Below are positions 29,530 to 39,015 of a stretch of 64,000 bases of DNA, piece after piece. Source of the DNA: Gluconobacter sp. P1C6_b (lineage in GTDB: Bacteria > Pseudomonadota > Alphaproteobacteria > Acetobacterales > Acetobacteraceae); assembly GCF_018811945.1 (NCBI RefSeq), contig NZ_JACRVU010000007.1:86847-150846 (forward strand), written 5' to 3'. Every line of letters begins with the position of its first letter. Position 1 is the stretch's first letter. Position numbers and translations under genes: made by a program. Below the pieces are notes generated by a model that worked only from the letters and a program-made list of their open reading frames with translations, did not search any database and was not told the origin of the DNA.

Positions 29530-30564
29530 TTAGCTTTTTGTGTCAGCTGGCGGAAGGGTGAGGCTCTCACCGTTCTCCAGCGCCGCGAAAGGGCGGCTGC
29601 CAGGGCGGCTGGCGAATTCCAGACGGGTGGGGGGCTCCAGAATGGCCTCGTCGGTGAGCTGGAAGGTCCCGAAATGGATGGGCAGCCCCTGTTTTGCCCT
29701 GAGTGTATCAAAGGCCATGAGGGCTTCTTCGGGAGACATGTGAACGCGGCGCATCAGGTCGCGCGGGTCGTAGGCGCCGATGGGCAGGATGGCGAGATTG
29801 ATGTCCGGCCAGCGGCGGTGAATCGCGTCGAAATGCTTGCCCCAGGCCGTATCTCCCGCGAAAAATACCGTGTGGCCATCCGCTTCGATCGTGAACCCGC
29901 CCCAGAGCGCACGGTTGGAATCGAACGGCGTGCGGGCGCTTCCATGCAGGGCCGGGGTGGCCGTGATGCGGGCGCCGTCATCGGTCGTGCTCTCCCACCA
30001 GTCCAGCTCCGCAATGCGCGGCAGATCGGCCTTTTCCAGATGGCGGCGATTGCCGGGCAGCGACAGGCAGAGCGGATCATCACGTTCGGCCAGGGCGCGC
30101 AGGCTCGGCAGGTCCAGGTGATCGTAATGGCAATGCGAGACGAGGATGATGTCGATGCGGGGCAGGGCGTCGAGGGGGATGCCGGGCGGACGGACGCGAC
30201 GGGGGCCGAAACTGCGGAAGGGGGAGCAGCGTTCGGAGAACACCGGATCAGTGATGATCCGCAGAGGCGCGCGTCCTGTGCGGCCAAACTGGAGCAGAAC
30301 GGTCGCATGACCGATGAACGTGACGCAGCATTCTCCCGGAGCGGGCGTGACCTGGGGCCAGGATTTCTGTGGCGGAAGGGCATCCGGCCAGCGGGGGCGC
30401 AGCCCCATCTGCCAGCGGAAGATATTCCCGATCCGCTGGGACGTTGTGCGGGCCGTGCGTGTCTCGTCAGGACGCCAGGCTTCTGGGTTTCGGTAATGGC
30501 GCCCGTCGAAATGTGGCAGGTTGTCATTAAGCACAAGAGCGTGTTTCACAATATGGTTTACCAA
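29530..30564 (-). CDS. metallo-beta-lactamase-fold hydrolase (NAPE-PLD/UlaG-like)
   Basis: A 344-residue hydrolase. The dinuclear metal motif HCHYDH is at 144-149 (SHCHYDHLD). Other ligands fit ALHGSART, VFFAGDTAWG and the C-terminal IHFGTF segment. The N-terminus (DNLPHFDGRHYRNPEAW) closely resembles the N-acylphosphatidylethanolamine phospholipase D group, which acts on phospholipids. No signal peptide or lipobox is visible. It is divergent from tkt. The substrate is not readable; a lipid phosphodiester is the family-based guess. Confidence 0.8.
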   Translation of the reverse strand: MVNHIVKHALVLNDNLPHFDGRHYRNPEAWRPDETRTARTTSQRIGNIFRWQMGLRPRWPDALPPQKSWPQVTPAPGECCVTFIGHATVLLQFGRTGRAPLRIITDPVFSERCSPFRSFGPRRVRPPGIPLDALPRIDIILVSHCHYDHLDLPSLRALAERDDPLCLSLPGNRRHLEKADLPRIAELDWWESTTDDGARITATPALHGSARTPFDSNRALWGGFTIEADGHTVFFAGDTAWGKHFDAIHRRWPDINLAILPIGAYDPRDLMRRVHMSPEEALMAFDTLRAKQGLPIHFGTFQLTDEAILEPPTRLEFASRPGSRPFAALENGESLTLPPADTKS

Positions 30565-30671
30565 TCAGCCATTGCGTCCGGCGCGACTTCGCGTCATGCC
30601 GTGGCAGCAGAATGTGCGGGAGATATCGTTGCGTTTCTTCCCGTCAGTCACAAGCCGGAGACCCCATTCCG

Positions 30672-32729
30672 ATGAGTACGCTTCCCCAACTCGCCATCAA
30701 TACGATCCGTACCCTTTCGATGGAAGGTGTCGAACGCGCCAATTCCGGCCATCCCGGCACGGCCATGGCCCTTGCCCCCGCAATGTACGCGGTGTGGCAG
30801 CATGACCTGAAATACGATCCGGCCGATCCGTGCTGGCCGGCGCGCGACCGCTTCGTCCTCTCGGTCGGCCATGCCTCGATGCTGCTGTACTCCACCCTGT
30901 TCCTGACGGGTGTGAAGGATATCCAGGACGGCAAGGTCGTCGATGCCCCGTCACTTACCGTCGAGGACCTGTCGCAGTTCCGCCAGCTGAACTCCAAGAC
31001 GCCAGGCCATCCGGAATACCGCTTTACCGCTGGTGTCGAGACCACGACCGGTCCGCTCGGGCAGGGCTGCGGCAATTCTGTGGGGATGGCCATCGCGCAG
31101 AAATGGATGTCCGCGCGTTATGACCGTCCGGGCTTCAAGCTGTTCGACTACCACGTGACGGTGTTCTGTGGTGATGGCGATATGATGGAAGGCGTGGCCT
31201 CCGAAGCCGCTTCCACCGCTGGTCATCTGGCACTGGGCAATCTGACCTGGATCTATGATTCAAACCAGATTTCCATCGAGGGTTCGACGGATCTGGCTTT
31301 CACCGAGAATGTCGGCAAGCGCTTCGAGGCTTATGGCTGGCACGTGCAGACGCTGACGGACGGCAATGACGTCGATGCCATTCTTGCTGCGCTGAAGGCG
31401 GCGCGTGCGGTAACGGATCGTCCGAGCATGATCGTCCTCAAGACGGTCATCGGCTATGGTGCGCCCAAGAAGGCCGGCACGGCCTCCGCGCATGGTGAGC
31501 CGCTGGGTGCGGACGAGATCAAGGGGGCGAAGCAGGCCTATGGCTGGCCGGAAGACGCTCCGGATTTCTATGTGCCGGATGGCGTGAAGGAGCACTTTGC
31601 CGAAGGTCTTGGCAAGCGTGGCGCGGAAGCTCATGCGGAATGGCGCGAGCTGTTCTCGGCCTATCGCGAGGCGCATCCGGAACTGGCGGCTGAAATCGAC
31701 TGCATCCTCGAGCATCGTCTGCCGGAAGGCTGGGACAAGGACATCCCGACCTTCGACGCCGATGCTAAGGGCATTGCTTCACGCGCAAGCTCGGGTCAGG
31801 TGCTGAACGCGGTTGCGAAGAACCTGCCCTGGATGATCGGCGGCTCCGCTGACCTGACGCCGTCCACCAAGACGGACATCAAGGGCGGTGGCTCCTTCCA
31901 GCCGGAAAAATGGAACGGCAGCTATGGCGGCCGGAACCTGCATTTCGGTGTGCGCGAACATGCGATGGGCTCCATCTGCAACGGCATCGCGCTGTCGGGC
32001 ATCCGCGCTTACGGCTCGGGCTTCCTGATCTTCTCCGACTACATGAAGGCGCCGATCCGTCTGTCGGCCATTATGGAACTGCCGGTTCTGTACATCTTTA
32101 CGCATGACTCCATCGGCGTGGGTGAAGACGGTCCGACGCATCAGCCGATCGAGCAGCTTGCCCAGCTTCGTGCAACGCCGGGCATCATGACGATCCGTCC
32201 GTCCGACGCCAACGAAGTGGCTGAAGCCTGGCGCACGCTGATCCCGATGACGCACAAGCCGGCCGTGCTCGCACTGAGCCGTCAGAACCTGCCGACGATC
32301 GACCGCACGAAATATGCGTCCGCTGCCGGTCTGGCGAAGGGTGGCTATGTGCTGGCGAGCTGTGAGGGCAAACCGGACGTGATCCTGATTGCTTCGGGTT
32401 CGGAAGTCAGCCTCGTGGTGGGGGCTTATGAGAAGCTCACGGAAGAGGGCATCAAGGCCCGCGTCGTCTCCATGCCGAGCTTCGATCTGTTCGAAGAGCA
32501 GAGCGAGGAATACCGCGATTCCGTCCTGCCGCCTGACGTGATCGGTCGCGTTGCGGTCGAGCAGGCTGCGGCCTTCGGCTGGGATCGCTATGTCGGTCTG
32601 GGTGGCGCGATCATTGCCATGAACACGTTCGGTGCGTCGGCTCCGGCCTCGGCACTGCTTACGAAATTCGGTTTCACGCCCGAGGCGGTCTATGACGCAG
32701 CGAAGCGTCAGGCCCTGCGCGGCAAGTAA
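30672..32729 (+). CDS. tkt: transketolase
   Basis: Transketolase moves two-carbon units between sugar phosphates in the pentose phosphate pathway, using thiamine diphosphate. The 685-residue protein has N-terminal ERANSGHPGTAMALAP with a substrate-binding His and the TPP motif GDGDMMEG followed by an Asn. The catalytic-domain stretch is THDSIGVGEDGPTHQP, and the C-terminal domain starts near ILIASGSEVSLVV. The ATG at 30672 is chosen over 30612 by family match. It leads the sugar-phosphate operon: tal-pgi follows by 12 bases. Confidence 0.96.
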   Translation: MSTLPQLAINTIRTLSMEGVERANSGHPGTAMALAPAMYAVWQHDLKYDPADPCWPARDRFVLSVGHASMLLYSTLFLTGVKDIQDGKVVDAPSLTVEDLSQFRQLNSKTPGHPEYRFTAGVETTTGPLGQGCGNSVGMAIAQKWMSARYDRPGFKLFDYHVTVFCGDGDMMEGVASEAASTAGHLALGNLTWIYDSNQISIEGSTDLAFTENVGKRFEAYGWHVQTLTDGNDVDAILAALKAARAVTDRPSMIVLKTVIGYGAPKKAGTASAHGEPLGADEIKGAKQAYGWPEDAPDFYVPDGVKEHFAEGLGKRGAEAHAEWRELFSAYREAHPELAAEIDCILEHRLPEGWDKDIPTFDADAKGIASRASSGQVLNAVAKNLPWMIGGSADLTPSTKTDIKGGGSFQPEKWNGSYGGRNLHFGVREHAMGSICNGIALSGIRAYGSGFLIFSDYMKAPIRLSAIMELPVLYIFTHDSIGVGEDGPTHQPIEQLAQLRATPGIMTIRPSDANEVAEAWRTLIPMTHKPAVLALSRQNLPTIDRTKYASAAGLAKGGYVLASCEGKPDVILIASGSEVSLVVGAYEKLTEEGIKARVVSMPSFDLFEEQSEEYRDSVLPPDVIGRVAVEQAAAFGWDRYVGLGGAIIAMNTFGASAPASALLTKFGFTPEAVYDAAKRQALRGK

Positions 32730-32741
32730 GGGAGAAATCCT

Positions 32742-35615
32742 GTGGCAGACACAATCTCCAATACCGGTCTGAACGAAGTCGGCAGCGTGCTGCGCGACCT
32801 TGAAAAATACGGTCAGTCTCCGTGGCTGGACTTCATCCAGCGCAGCTTCACGGAGGATGGCAGCCTCAGCAAGCTGGTAGAGGAGGACGGCCTGCGGGGC
32901 GTGACCTCCAATCCGGCCATCTTCGAGAAGGCCATCGGGCACGGTACGGAATACGATCCGCAGATCCGCAAGCTGCTCGAAGGCGAGGGCCTTTCTCCCG
33001 GCGAGCTGTACGAGCATCTCGCCATCGACGATATCCGCTCGGCCTGTGCGGTGCTGGATCCGGTGTTCGAAAAGACCAAGGGGCTGGACGGCTATGTCAG
33101 CCTTGAGGTCTCGCCCTATCTGGCCTTCGATGCGCACGGGACCATCACGGAAGCGCGCCGTCTGTGGAAGGCGGTCGGGCGTCCGAACCTGATGATCAAG
33201 ATCCCGGGTACGGCAGAAGGTACGGGTGCGATCCGCGAAGCCATTGCGGACGGTATCAATGTCAATGTGACGCTGCTGTTTTCGCTGGATGCGTACAAGG
33301 CCGTTCTGGAAGCCTATATTTCCGGTCTTGAAGCCCGTGTGGCCCGTGGTGAAGAAATTTCGCGCATCTCCAGCGTGGCTTCGTTCTTCGTCAGCCGTAT
33401 CGACGGCAAGATCGACGCGGAAATCGACCGTCGCGTTGCAGCGGGTGATCCGGAAGCCGAAGCGCTGAAGGCCATCCGCGGCAAGGTCGCGATCGCCAAT
33501 GCCAAGATGGCGTATCAGTACTACCTGGAAGTCCGTAACAGCCCGCGCTGGAAGGCGCTGGCCGAGAAGGGCGCCAACCCGCAGCGTCTGCTGTGGGCCA
33601 GCACCGGCACCAAGGACAAGGCCTATTCCGACGTCCTGTATGTCGAAGAGCTGATCGGTCCCGAGACGGTCAATACCATCCCGCCCGCAACATTCGACGC
33701 CTATCGCGATCACGGCAAGTCCCGTGCGAGCCTGACGGAGAACGTTGATGAGGCGCGGCACGTCATGGCAGAGGCCGAGCGTCTGGGACTGGGTCTGGAT
33801 GCGATCACGGCCAAGCTGGTCAAGGATGGCTGCGCGGCGTTCAGCGTCTCGTTTGATACGCTGCTGACGGCTGTGGCCACCAAGCGCGAGGCCGTGCTGG
33901 GCGATCGTCTTCTGCGGGTCAGCGCGGATCTGCCGCCCGATCTGCGCGATGACGTCGCCGCGGCCGAAAAGGACTGGAGCCACAGCGGCGGTCTGCGCCG
34001 CATCTGGAAGAAGGACCCGTCCGTCTGGACGAATGGTCCGGAAGCCGGCTGGCTGAACTGGCTGACGGTCGTGCAGGACCGCCTGTGGCATATCGAGGAG
34101 CTGGAAGTCCTGGCCCGCGATGTCCGCAGTCGCGGCTTCAAGGATATCCTGCTGCTGGGCATGGGCGGTTCAAGCCTCGGCCCTGAGGTTCTGGCCGAGA
34201 CGTTCGGGCAGCGCGAAGGCTGGCCGAAGCTGCATGTGCTCGACAGCACGGACCCGCAGCAGGTCACGGCGTTCGAGAAGGCCATCGATCCGAAGAACAC
34301 GCTGTTCATCGTGGCCAGCAAGTCCGGCGGTACGCTGGAGCCGAACATCCTGTTCGCGCATTTCTGGCAGGTTGCGGGGCAGGCTCTGGGCAAGAAGCCG
34401 GGTGACAGCTTCATCGCCATCACCGATCCGGGTTCGCACATGCAGAAAGTGGCCGAGGAAAACGGCTTCTGGCGTGTGTTTTACGGCGATCCGAAAATTG
34501 GCGGCCGCTATTCGGTTCTGTCCAACTTCGGGCTCGTCCCGGCTGCGGCGAGCGGCATTGACGTCCGCAAGCTGCTGACGGTGACGCGCCTGATGGTGGA
34601 ATCCTGTGATGGAAGCGCTCCGCCGTCGTCCAATCCGGGTGCGGTTCTGGGTCTGATCCTGGGACATGCCGCGCATTGCTTTAACCGTGACAAGGTTACA
34701 ATCCTCGCGTCAGAAGGCATTGCCTCGCTTGGGGCCTGGCTGGAACAGCTGATCGCCGAGAGCACGGGCAAGAAGGGCCTTGGCCTCATCCCCATCGATG
34801 AGGAAGAGCTTGGAACGCCGGATGTCTATGGAACGGACCGCGTCTTCGTGGATCTGCTGCTTGGCGATGATGTTCCTGACAGCCGTCTTGGCGCCCTGCG
34901 CGCCGCCGGTGCGCCGGTGGTTACCATCCGTCTGGCGGACAAGGCCCAGATCGGGCAGGCGTTCTTCCTGTTCGAGTTTGCCACAGCCGTGGCGGGTGCG
35001 GTTCTCGGCATCGACCCGTTCGATCAGCCGGATGTGGAGTTCAGCAAGCTCGAGACGCGCAAGCTGACCTCGGCCTATGCCGAAACGGGTTCGCTGCCGC
35101 CGGAAACGCCATTCGCCAAGGATGGTCCGCTGTCCTTCTATGCGGATGCGAGGAACACGGAAGCCTCTGGAAACAAAGGCGATGCGGTCTCCATCCTCAA
35201 GGCGCTCTTTGATCGCGTAAAGCCGGGTGACTACGTCGGGCTGCTCGCCTATATCAGGCGCGACCAGCAGACACGGGACTGGGCCCAGTCCGTTCGCATG
35301 GAGCTTCGGGATGCTCTGAAGGTGGCGACAGCCGCCGAATTTGGCCCCCGGTTCCTGCACTCGACGGGCCAGGCCTACAAGGGTGGCCCGGACAGTGGCG
35401 TGTTCCTGCAGGTTACGGCGACGGATGCGGCGGATGTGCCGGTTCCGGGCCATGGCTTCAGCTTCAGTGTCGTGAAAGCGGCACAGGCGCGAGGCGATTT
35501 CGAGGTGCTCGCGGCCCGTGGTCGTCGTGCCCTCCGCGTTCATATCGATGGACCGCTGGAGGAGGGGCTGAAGGCTCTGGAAACGGCGATTCACAAAGCA
35601 CTGGCAGGAGCATAA
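32742..35615 (+). CDS. tal-pgi: bifunctional transaldolase / glucose-6-phosphate isomerase
   Basis: A 957-residue fusion of two enzymes. Residues 1 to about 370 are transaldolase: GVTSNPAIFEKAI, and the Schiff-base lysine K153 in MIKIPGTAEG. Residues about 400-957 are phosphoglucose isomerase: GMGGSSLGPEVLAETF, the phosphate-binding ASKSGGT, and the late QVTATDAADVPVPG region. The start is GTG at 32742 after a GGGAGAAA site. Such fusions are known in acetic acid bacteria. The enzyme would return pentose carbon to fructose-6-phosphate and glucose-6-phosphate for another oxidative turn. Its place between tkt and gnd supports this cyclic use. Confidence 0.94.
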   Translation: MADTISNTGLNEVGSVLRDLEKYGQSPWLDFIQRSFTEDGSLSKLVEEDGLRGVTSNPAIFEKAIGHGTEYDPQIRKLLEGEGLSPGELYEHLAIDDIRSACAVLDPVFEKTKGLDGYVSLEVSPYLAFDAHGTITEARRLWKAVGRPNLMIKIPGTAEGTGAIREAIADGINVNVTLLFSLDAYKAVLEAYISGLEARVARGEEISRISSVASFFVSRIDGKIDAEIDRRVAAGDPEAEALKAIRGKVAIANAKMAYQYYLEVRNSPRWKALAEKGANPQRLLWASTGTKDKAYSDVLYVEELIGPETVNTIPPATFDAYRDHGKSRASLTENVDEARHVMAEAERLGLGLDAITAKLVKDGCAAFSVSFDTLLTAVATKREAVLGDRLLRVSADLPPDLRDDVAAAEKDWSHSGGLRRIWKKDPSVWTNGPEAGWLNWLTVVQDRLWHIEELEVLARDVRSRGFKDILLLGMGGSSLGPEVLAETFGQREGWPKLHVLDSTDPQQVTAFEKAIDPKNTLFIVASKSGGTLEPNILFAHFWQVAGQALGKKPGDSFIAITDPGSHMQKVAEENGFWRVFYGDPKIGGRYSVLSNFGLVPAAASGIDVRKLLTVTRLMVESCDGSAPPSSNPGAVLGLILGHAAHCFNRDKVTILASEGIASLGAWLEQLIAESTGKKGLGLIPIDEEELGTPDVYGTDRVFVDLLLGDDVPDSRLGALRAAGAPVVTIRLADKAQIGQAFFLFEFATAVAGAVLGIDPFDQPDVEFSKLETRKLTSAYAETGSLPPETPFAKDGPLSFYADARNTEASGNKGDAVSILKALFDRVKPGDYVGLLAYIRRDQQTRDWAQSVRMELRDALKVATAAEFGPRFLHSTGQAYKGGPDSGVFLQVTATDAADVPVPGHGFSFSVVKAAQARGDFEVLAARGRRALRVHIDGPLEEGLKALETAIHKALAGA

Positions 35616-35618
35616 GTC

Positions 35619-36617
35619 ATGCGGATCGGAATCATCGGACTGGGACGGATGGGCGGCAACATCGCTGTCCGTCTGACCCGGCATGGGCATGATGTTGTCG
35701 TGCATGACCGTACGCCGGAAGTCACCACCTCGGTCGTCGGACGGTGTGAAGCCGGGCGCGCAACGCCAGCCGATACGCTGGCCGACATGGCGAAGCTTCT
35801 TGAAGGTGACGAACACCGTGTGGTGTGGGTCATGCTGCCAGCAGGTCCCATTACTGAGGACTGCGTTCAGCAGCTCGGTGGCCTTCTGGGGCGCGGCGAT
35901 ATCATCATCGATGGTGGCAACACCTACTACAAGGACGATGTCCGCCGTTCGGCTGAACTGGCCGAAAAGGGGATTTCCTACGTCGATGTCGGGACTTCAG
36001 GCGGTGTCTGGGGGCTGGAACGGGGGTACTGCATGATGTTCGGCGGCACGAAAGAGACCGCCGAATACATTGATCCGATCCTCAGCGCGCTGGCGCCGGG
36101 TATCGGGGACGTACCGCGTACGCCTGGCCGTGATGGCGAGGGTCATGATCCGCGCGCTGAACAGGGCTATCTGCATTGTGGTCCCGCCGGTTCGGGCCAC
36201 TTCGTGAAGATGGTCCATAACGGCATCGAATACGGCATGATGCAGGCCTTTGCTGAAGGCTTCGACATCATGAAGAGCAAGAATTCCCCGGTTCTTGCGG
36301 AAAAGGACCGGTTCGAGCTCAACATGGGTGACATCGCGGAAGTCTGGCGTCGCGGCAGTGTCGTGTCGTCCTGGCTGCTCGATCTGACGGCCGAGGCCCT
36401 GACCCGTTCGGAGACGCTCAACGAATTCTCCGGCGAAGTCGCGGATTCCGGAGAAGGTCGCTGGACGATCGAAGCCGCCATTGAGGAAGACGTGCCGGCC
36501 CCGGTCATGACGGCCGCGCTGTTCACGCGCTTCCGTTCGCGGTCGGGTAATAATTTTGCCGAGAAAATTCTCTCGGCACAGCGTTTCGGTTTCGGCGGAC
36601 ACGTCGAAAAGAAATAA
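35619..36617 (+). CDS. gnd: 6-phosphogluconate dehydrogenase, decarboxylating (short form)
   Basis: This enzyme oxidises 6-phosphogluconate to ribulose-5-phosphate and CO2. The 332-residue length marks the short YqeC/GndA-like class, often NAD-preferring, instead of the 470-residue E. coli form. The Rossmann motif is [15 protein letters not shown] at residues 4-18. The substrate site has [10 protein letters not shown], the GTSGG loop, and the catalytic Lys in [18 protein letters not shown]. It starts 3 bases after tal-pgi. Cofactor choice would need assay; residue 32-34 (HDRTPE) does not by itself decide it. Confidence 0.93.
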   Translation: MRIGIIGLGRMGGNIAVRLTRHGHDVVVHDRTPEVTTSVVGRCEAGRATPADTLADMAKLLEGDEHRVVWVMLPAGPITEDCVQQLGGLLGRGDIIIDGGNTYYKDDVRRSAELAEKGISYVDVGTSGGVWGLERGYCMMFGGTKETAEYIDPILSALAPGIGDVPRTPGRDGEGHDPRAEQGYLHCGPAGSGHFVKMVHNGIEYGMMQAFAEGFDIMKSKNSPVLAEKDRFELNMGDIAEVWRRGSVVSSWLLDLTAEALTRSETLNEFSGEVADSGEGRWTIEAAIEEDVPAPVMTAALFTRFRSRSGNNFAEKILSAQRFGFGGHVEKK

Positions 36618-36623
36618 GCCTGC

Positions 36624-36682
36624 GCCCATCATGGGCAAGGACTGGCTGGCAGGGTATGGTTTTACCATTGCTGACCAGCCAG
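36624..36682 (+). repeat. inverted repeats between gnd and the HAD gene
   Basis: A perfect 13-base palindrome GCCCATCATGGGC (36624-36636) is followed by a larger hairpin. Its outer arms are CTGGCTGG (36642-36649) and CCAGCCAG (36675-36682), with ATGGT/ACCAT nearer the loop. A T-run comes only at 36708. The pair could be a processing or attenuating structure that sets the ratio of gnd to the genes after it. Confidence 0.4.
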
Positions 36683-36725
36683 CCCCCGCAAAGACACTCT
36701 GACGGGGGTTTTTACAGGGGCTCTT

Positions 36726-37586
36726 ATGTCCGTTGACCTCGACGCCATCCATGCGGCTCTGCCGCCGCTGCCACAGACTATCCGGATGGTCGTGTCCGAC
36801 ATGGATGGAACCCTCCTGACGCCAGACAAGACCATCGCGCCTTCGACGCTGGCCATGGTCAGGGTGCTGCAGGAGCGGGGAATTCCACTCTGTCTGGCCA
36901 GTGCGCGACCGCCTGCTGCCATGGTTCCCTATATTGAGCAGCTCGGTCTGACCGGGCAGAATGCCGGCTTCAATGGCGGCATCATCTTCAGGCCCGACGG
37001 GACCACGTCTGTCAGCCGCGTTCTGTCCCCCGATGTGCTGTCGATCGTCCATGACATGCTGCATCTGCACGGGATCGAGACCTGGTTCCTGCGGCAGTCC
37101 TACTGGATGGTGAAGGACGCCTATACGCCCTTCGTGCAACACGAACAGGGTATCACGGGCCTGACGCCGCATCAGGTTCCCGATCTTCGCAATGAATTCG
37201 AGGGGATCGGCAAGGTCATGGGCGTGAGCAGCGATACCAGCCTGCTTCAGGACGTTGAGACCGAGCTTGGCGCCATGCTTCAGGGCGATGCGAGCGTGCG
37301 CCGTTCTTCCGATATTCTTCTCGACGTGACGCCTGCCCTGGCCAACAAGGGCGAGGCTGTTCGCGAACTGGCGCTTGCCCACGGTATTGCGCCGCATGAG
37401 GTCGCCTGTCTTGGCGATGCCCATAACGATCTGCCGATGTTTTCGGTGGCGGGACTGGGCATTGCGATGGGACAGGCCGAAGACGATGTGAAAGCCGCCG
37501 CGCAGGTTCTCACAGACACCAACGAGCGCGATGGCTGGGCCAAGGCCGTTGAGCGCTACATCCTGCCGAGAGTTCCCAATCCATGA
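36726..37586 (+). CDS. HAD-superfamily phosphatase (Cof-type, IIB)
   Basis: A 286-residue phosphatase of the haloacid dehalogenase superfamily. Motif I is SDMDGTLLTPD with D25 and D27, motif II is the Ser of CLASARPP, motif III is the Lys of ALANKGEAV, and motif IV is LGDAHNDLPMF. A C2B cap lies between about 90 and 210. Cof-type enzymes dephosphorylate sugar phosphates and cofactors. It sits in the pentose-phosphate operon with its stop overlapping the pgl start (ATGA), so a sugar phosphate such as a gluconate or pentose phosphate is a reasonable, unproven, substrate. Confidence 0.85.
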   Translation: MSVDLDAIHAALPPLPQTIRMVVSDMDGTLLTPDKTIAPSTLAMVRVLQERGIPLCLASARPPAAMVPYIEQLGLTGQNAGFNGGIIFRPDGTTSVSRVLSPDVLSIVHDMLHLHGIETWFLRQSYWMVKDAYTPFVQHEQGITGLTPHQVPDLRNEFEGIGKVMGVSSDTSLLQDVETELGAMLQGDASVRRSSDILLDVTPALANKGEAVRELALAHGIAPHEVACLGDAHNDLPMFSVAGLGIAMGQAEDDVKAAAQVLTDTNERDGWAKAVERYILPRVPNP

Positions 37587-38323
37587 CCATCGACATCCGA
37601 GCCGCCACGCTGGAAACCCTTCCTGATTCTGAAGCCGTTGCCTTGCGGATGGCGGATCTTCTCATTGAAGGGATTCTGGCCAAGACGGATGGCCCTTTCC
37701 GCGTCGCACTGTCCGGCGGTTCCACGCCGAAACGCCTGTTCGAGATCCTCGCCACGCCGTCGCGGGCGAAGCAGATCCCGTGGGAGCGTGTCGAGATTTT
37801 CTACGGCGACGAGCGCCACGTCCCGGAAGGCCATGCCGACAGCAATCATACGGTCGGCCAGTCCGTCCTGCTGTCCCGTGTTCCGGTGCCGGCGCAGAAC
37901 ATCCACGCTATCCCGACCGCTGGCACGGTGGAAGAGGACGCGAAAACCTACGAAAAGACCCTTCAGACCGCCTATGGCGCAACGACGCTTGATCCGAAGC
38001 GCCCGCTGTTCGATCTGGTCATGCTGGGGCTGGGCACCGATGGCCATACGGCCTCGCTGTTTCCGGGACAGTCGGTTCTGAAAGAGCGGGTGGCCTGGGT
38101 CGGAACGGCTGCACCGTCCACAGCACCTTACGAGCGCATCACGCTGACCTATCCCGCCATCCAGTCCAGCGCACTGGTCGTGTTCCTCGTAACGGGGGCC
38201 TCCAAGGTCGAGATGCTGGAGCGTCTGGCCGAGGGCGACAGTTCCATCCCGTCTGCACGGGTGACAAGCGAAGGACGGATCATCATTCTTGCAGACCGCG
38301 CTGCGGTGGGAGAGGGCGCATGA
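37583..38323 (+). CDS. pgl: 6-phosphogluconolactonase
   Basis: Pgl hydrolyses 6-phosphogluconolactone to 6-phosphogluconate, the second oxidative pentose-phosphate step. The 246-residue protein has the family motifs FRVALSGGSTPKRLFEIL near residue 35, FYGDERHVPEGHADSN near 73, and LGLGTDGHTASLFPG near 151. It is coupled at both ends by ATGA overlaps, with the HAD gene before and rpiA after. Confidence 0.94.
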   Translation: MTIDIRAATLETLPDSEAVALRMADLLIEGILAKTDGPFRVALSGGSTPKRLFEILATPSRAKQIPWERVEIFYGDERHVPEGHADSNHTVGQSVLLSRVPVPAQNIHAIPTAGTVEEDAKTYEKTLQTAYGATTLDPKRPLFDLVMLGLGTDGHTASLFPGQSVLKERVAWVGTAAPSTAPYERITLTYPAIQSSALVVFLVTGASKVEMLERLAEGDSSIPSARVTSEGRIIILADRAAVGEGA

Positions 38324-39015
38324 GCGGCACGGACATGAATGTTCACAAGCGTACGGCTGCTCGTGAGGCTGCCGACATGGTCAAGAGCGGTATGGTCGTG
38401 GGGCTCGGCACCGGCAGTACGGCGGCGTACATGATCGAGCGTCTGGGCGAGCGCGTTGCGGAGGGGCTGGAGATTTTTGGCATCCCAACCTCGGATGACA
38501 GCGAGGACAAGGCGCTCAAGGCCGGGATTCCGCTGACGGATTTCAGTGCGCATCGCCGGATTGATATCGCCATTGATGGTGCGGATGAGGTCCAGCGTGG
38601 TTCGCTCAACCTCATCAAGGGACTGGGCGGGGCGTTGCTGCGGGAGAAGATCGTGGCGCAGGCGGCTAAGCGGTTCGTGGTGATCGTAGACGGCACCAAG
38701 CCTGTGGACCTGCTGGGCGAACGCGCGCCGGTGCCGGTGGAAGTCATTTCCTTCGGCTGGGAATGTACGGCGGAACGTCTGGCGGCCTGCGGCGCGCGCG
38801 GCGTGAAGCCGAGGACGGACCGGGCCGGATCGCTGTTTGTGACCGATACGGGTAACATGATTCTGGACTGTCATTTCGGGCCGATCGAGACGCCCGAGGA
38901 ACTGGCTGAGAAAATGGACCGGATTGTGGGTGTCGTGGAGCACGGCATGTTTCTCAACATGGCGTCTGAAGTCCTTGTGGCGACGCCGGATGGTGTGGAG
39001 CACTGGGAGGCATGA
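38320..39015 (+). CDS. rpiA: ribose-5-phosphate isomerase A
   Basis: RpiA interconverts ribulose-5-phosphate and ribose-5-phosphate. The 231-residue product has VVGLGTGSTAAYMIERL near residue 26, the catalytic Asp/Lys region IDIAIDGADEV, and LIKGLGGALLREKIVA. The length matches the family. Starts and stops overlap neighbours pgl and gntK by four bases each, so the operon is tightly coupled. Confidence 0.95.
   Translation: MSGTDMNVHKRTAAREAADMVKSGMVVGLGTGSTAAYMIERLGERVAEGLEIFGIPTSDDSEDKALKAGIPLTDFSAHRRIDIAIDGADEVQRGSLNLIKGLGGALLREKIVAQAAKRFVVIVDGTKPVDLLGERAPVPVEVISFGWECTAERLAACGARGVKPRTDRAGSLFVTDTGNMILDCHFGPIETPEELAEKMDRIVGVVEHGMFLNMASEVLVATPDGVEHWEA

Noticed and set aside
31779..34091. 770-residue minus-strand open frame across tkt and tal-pgi
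   Set aside because: Arg/His-rich composition and no recognisable motif; both plus-strand genes are certain.
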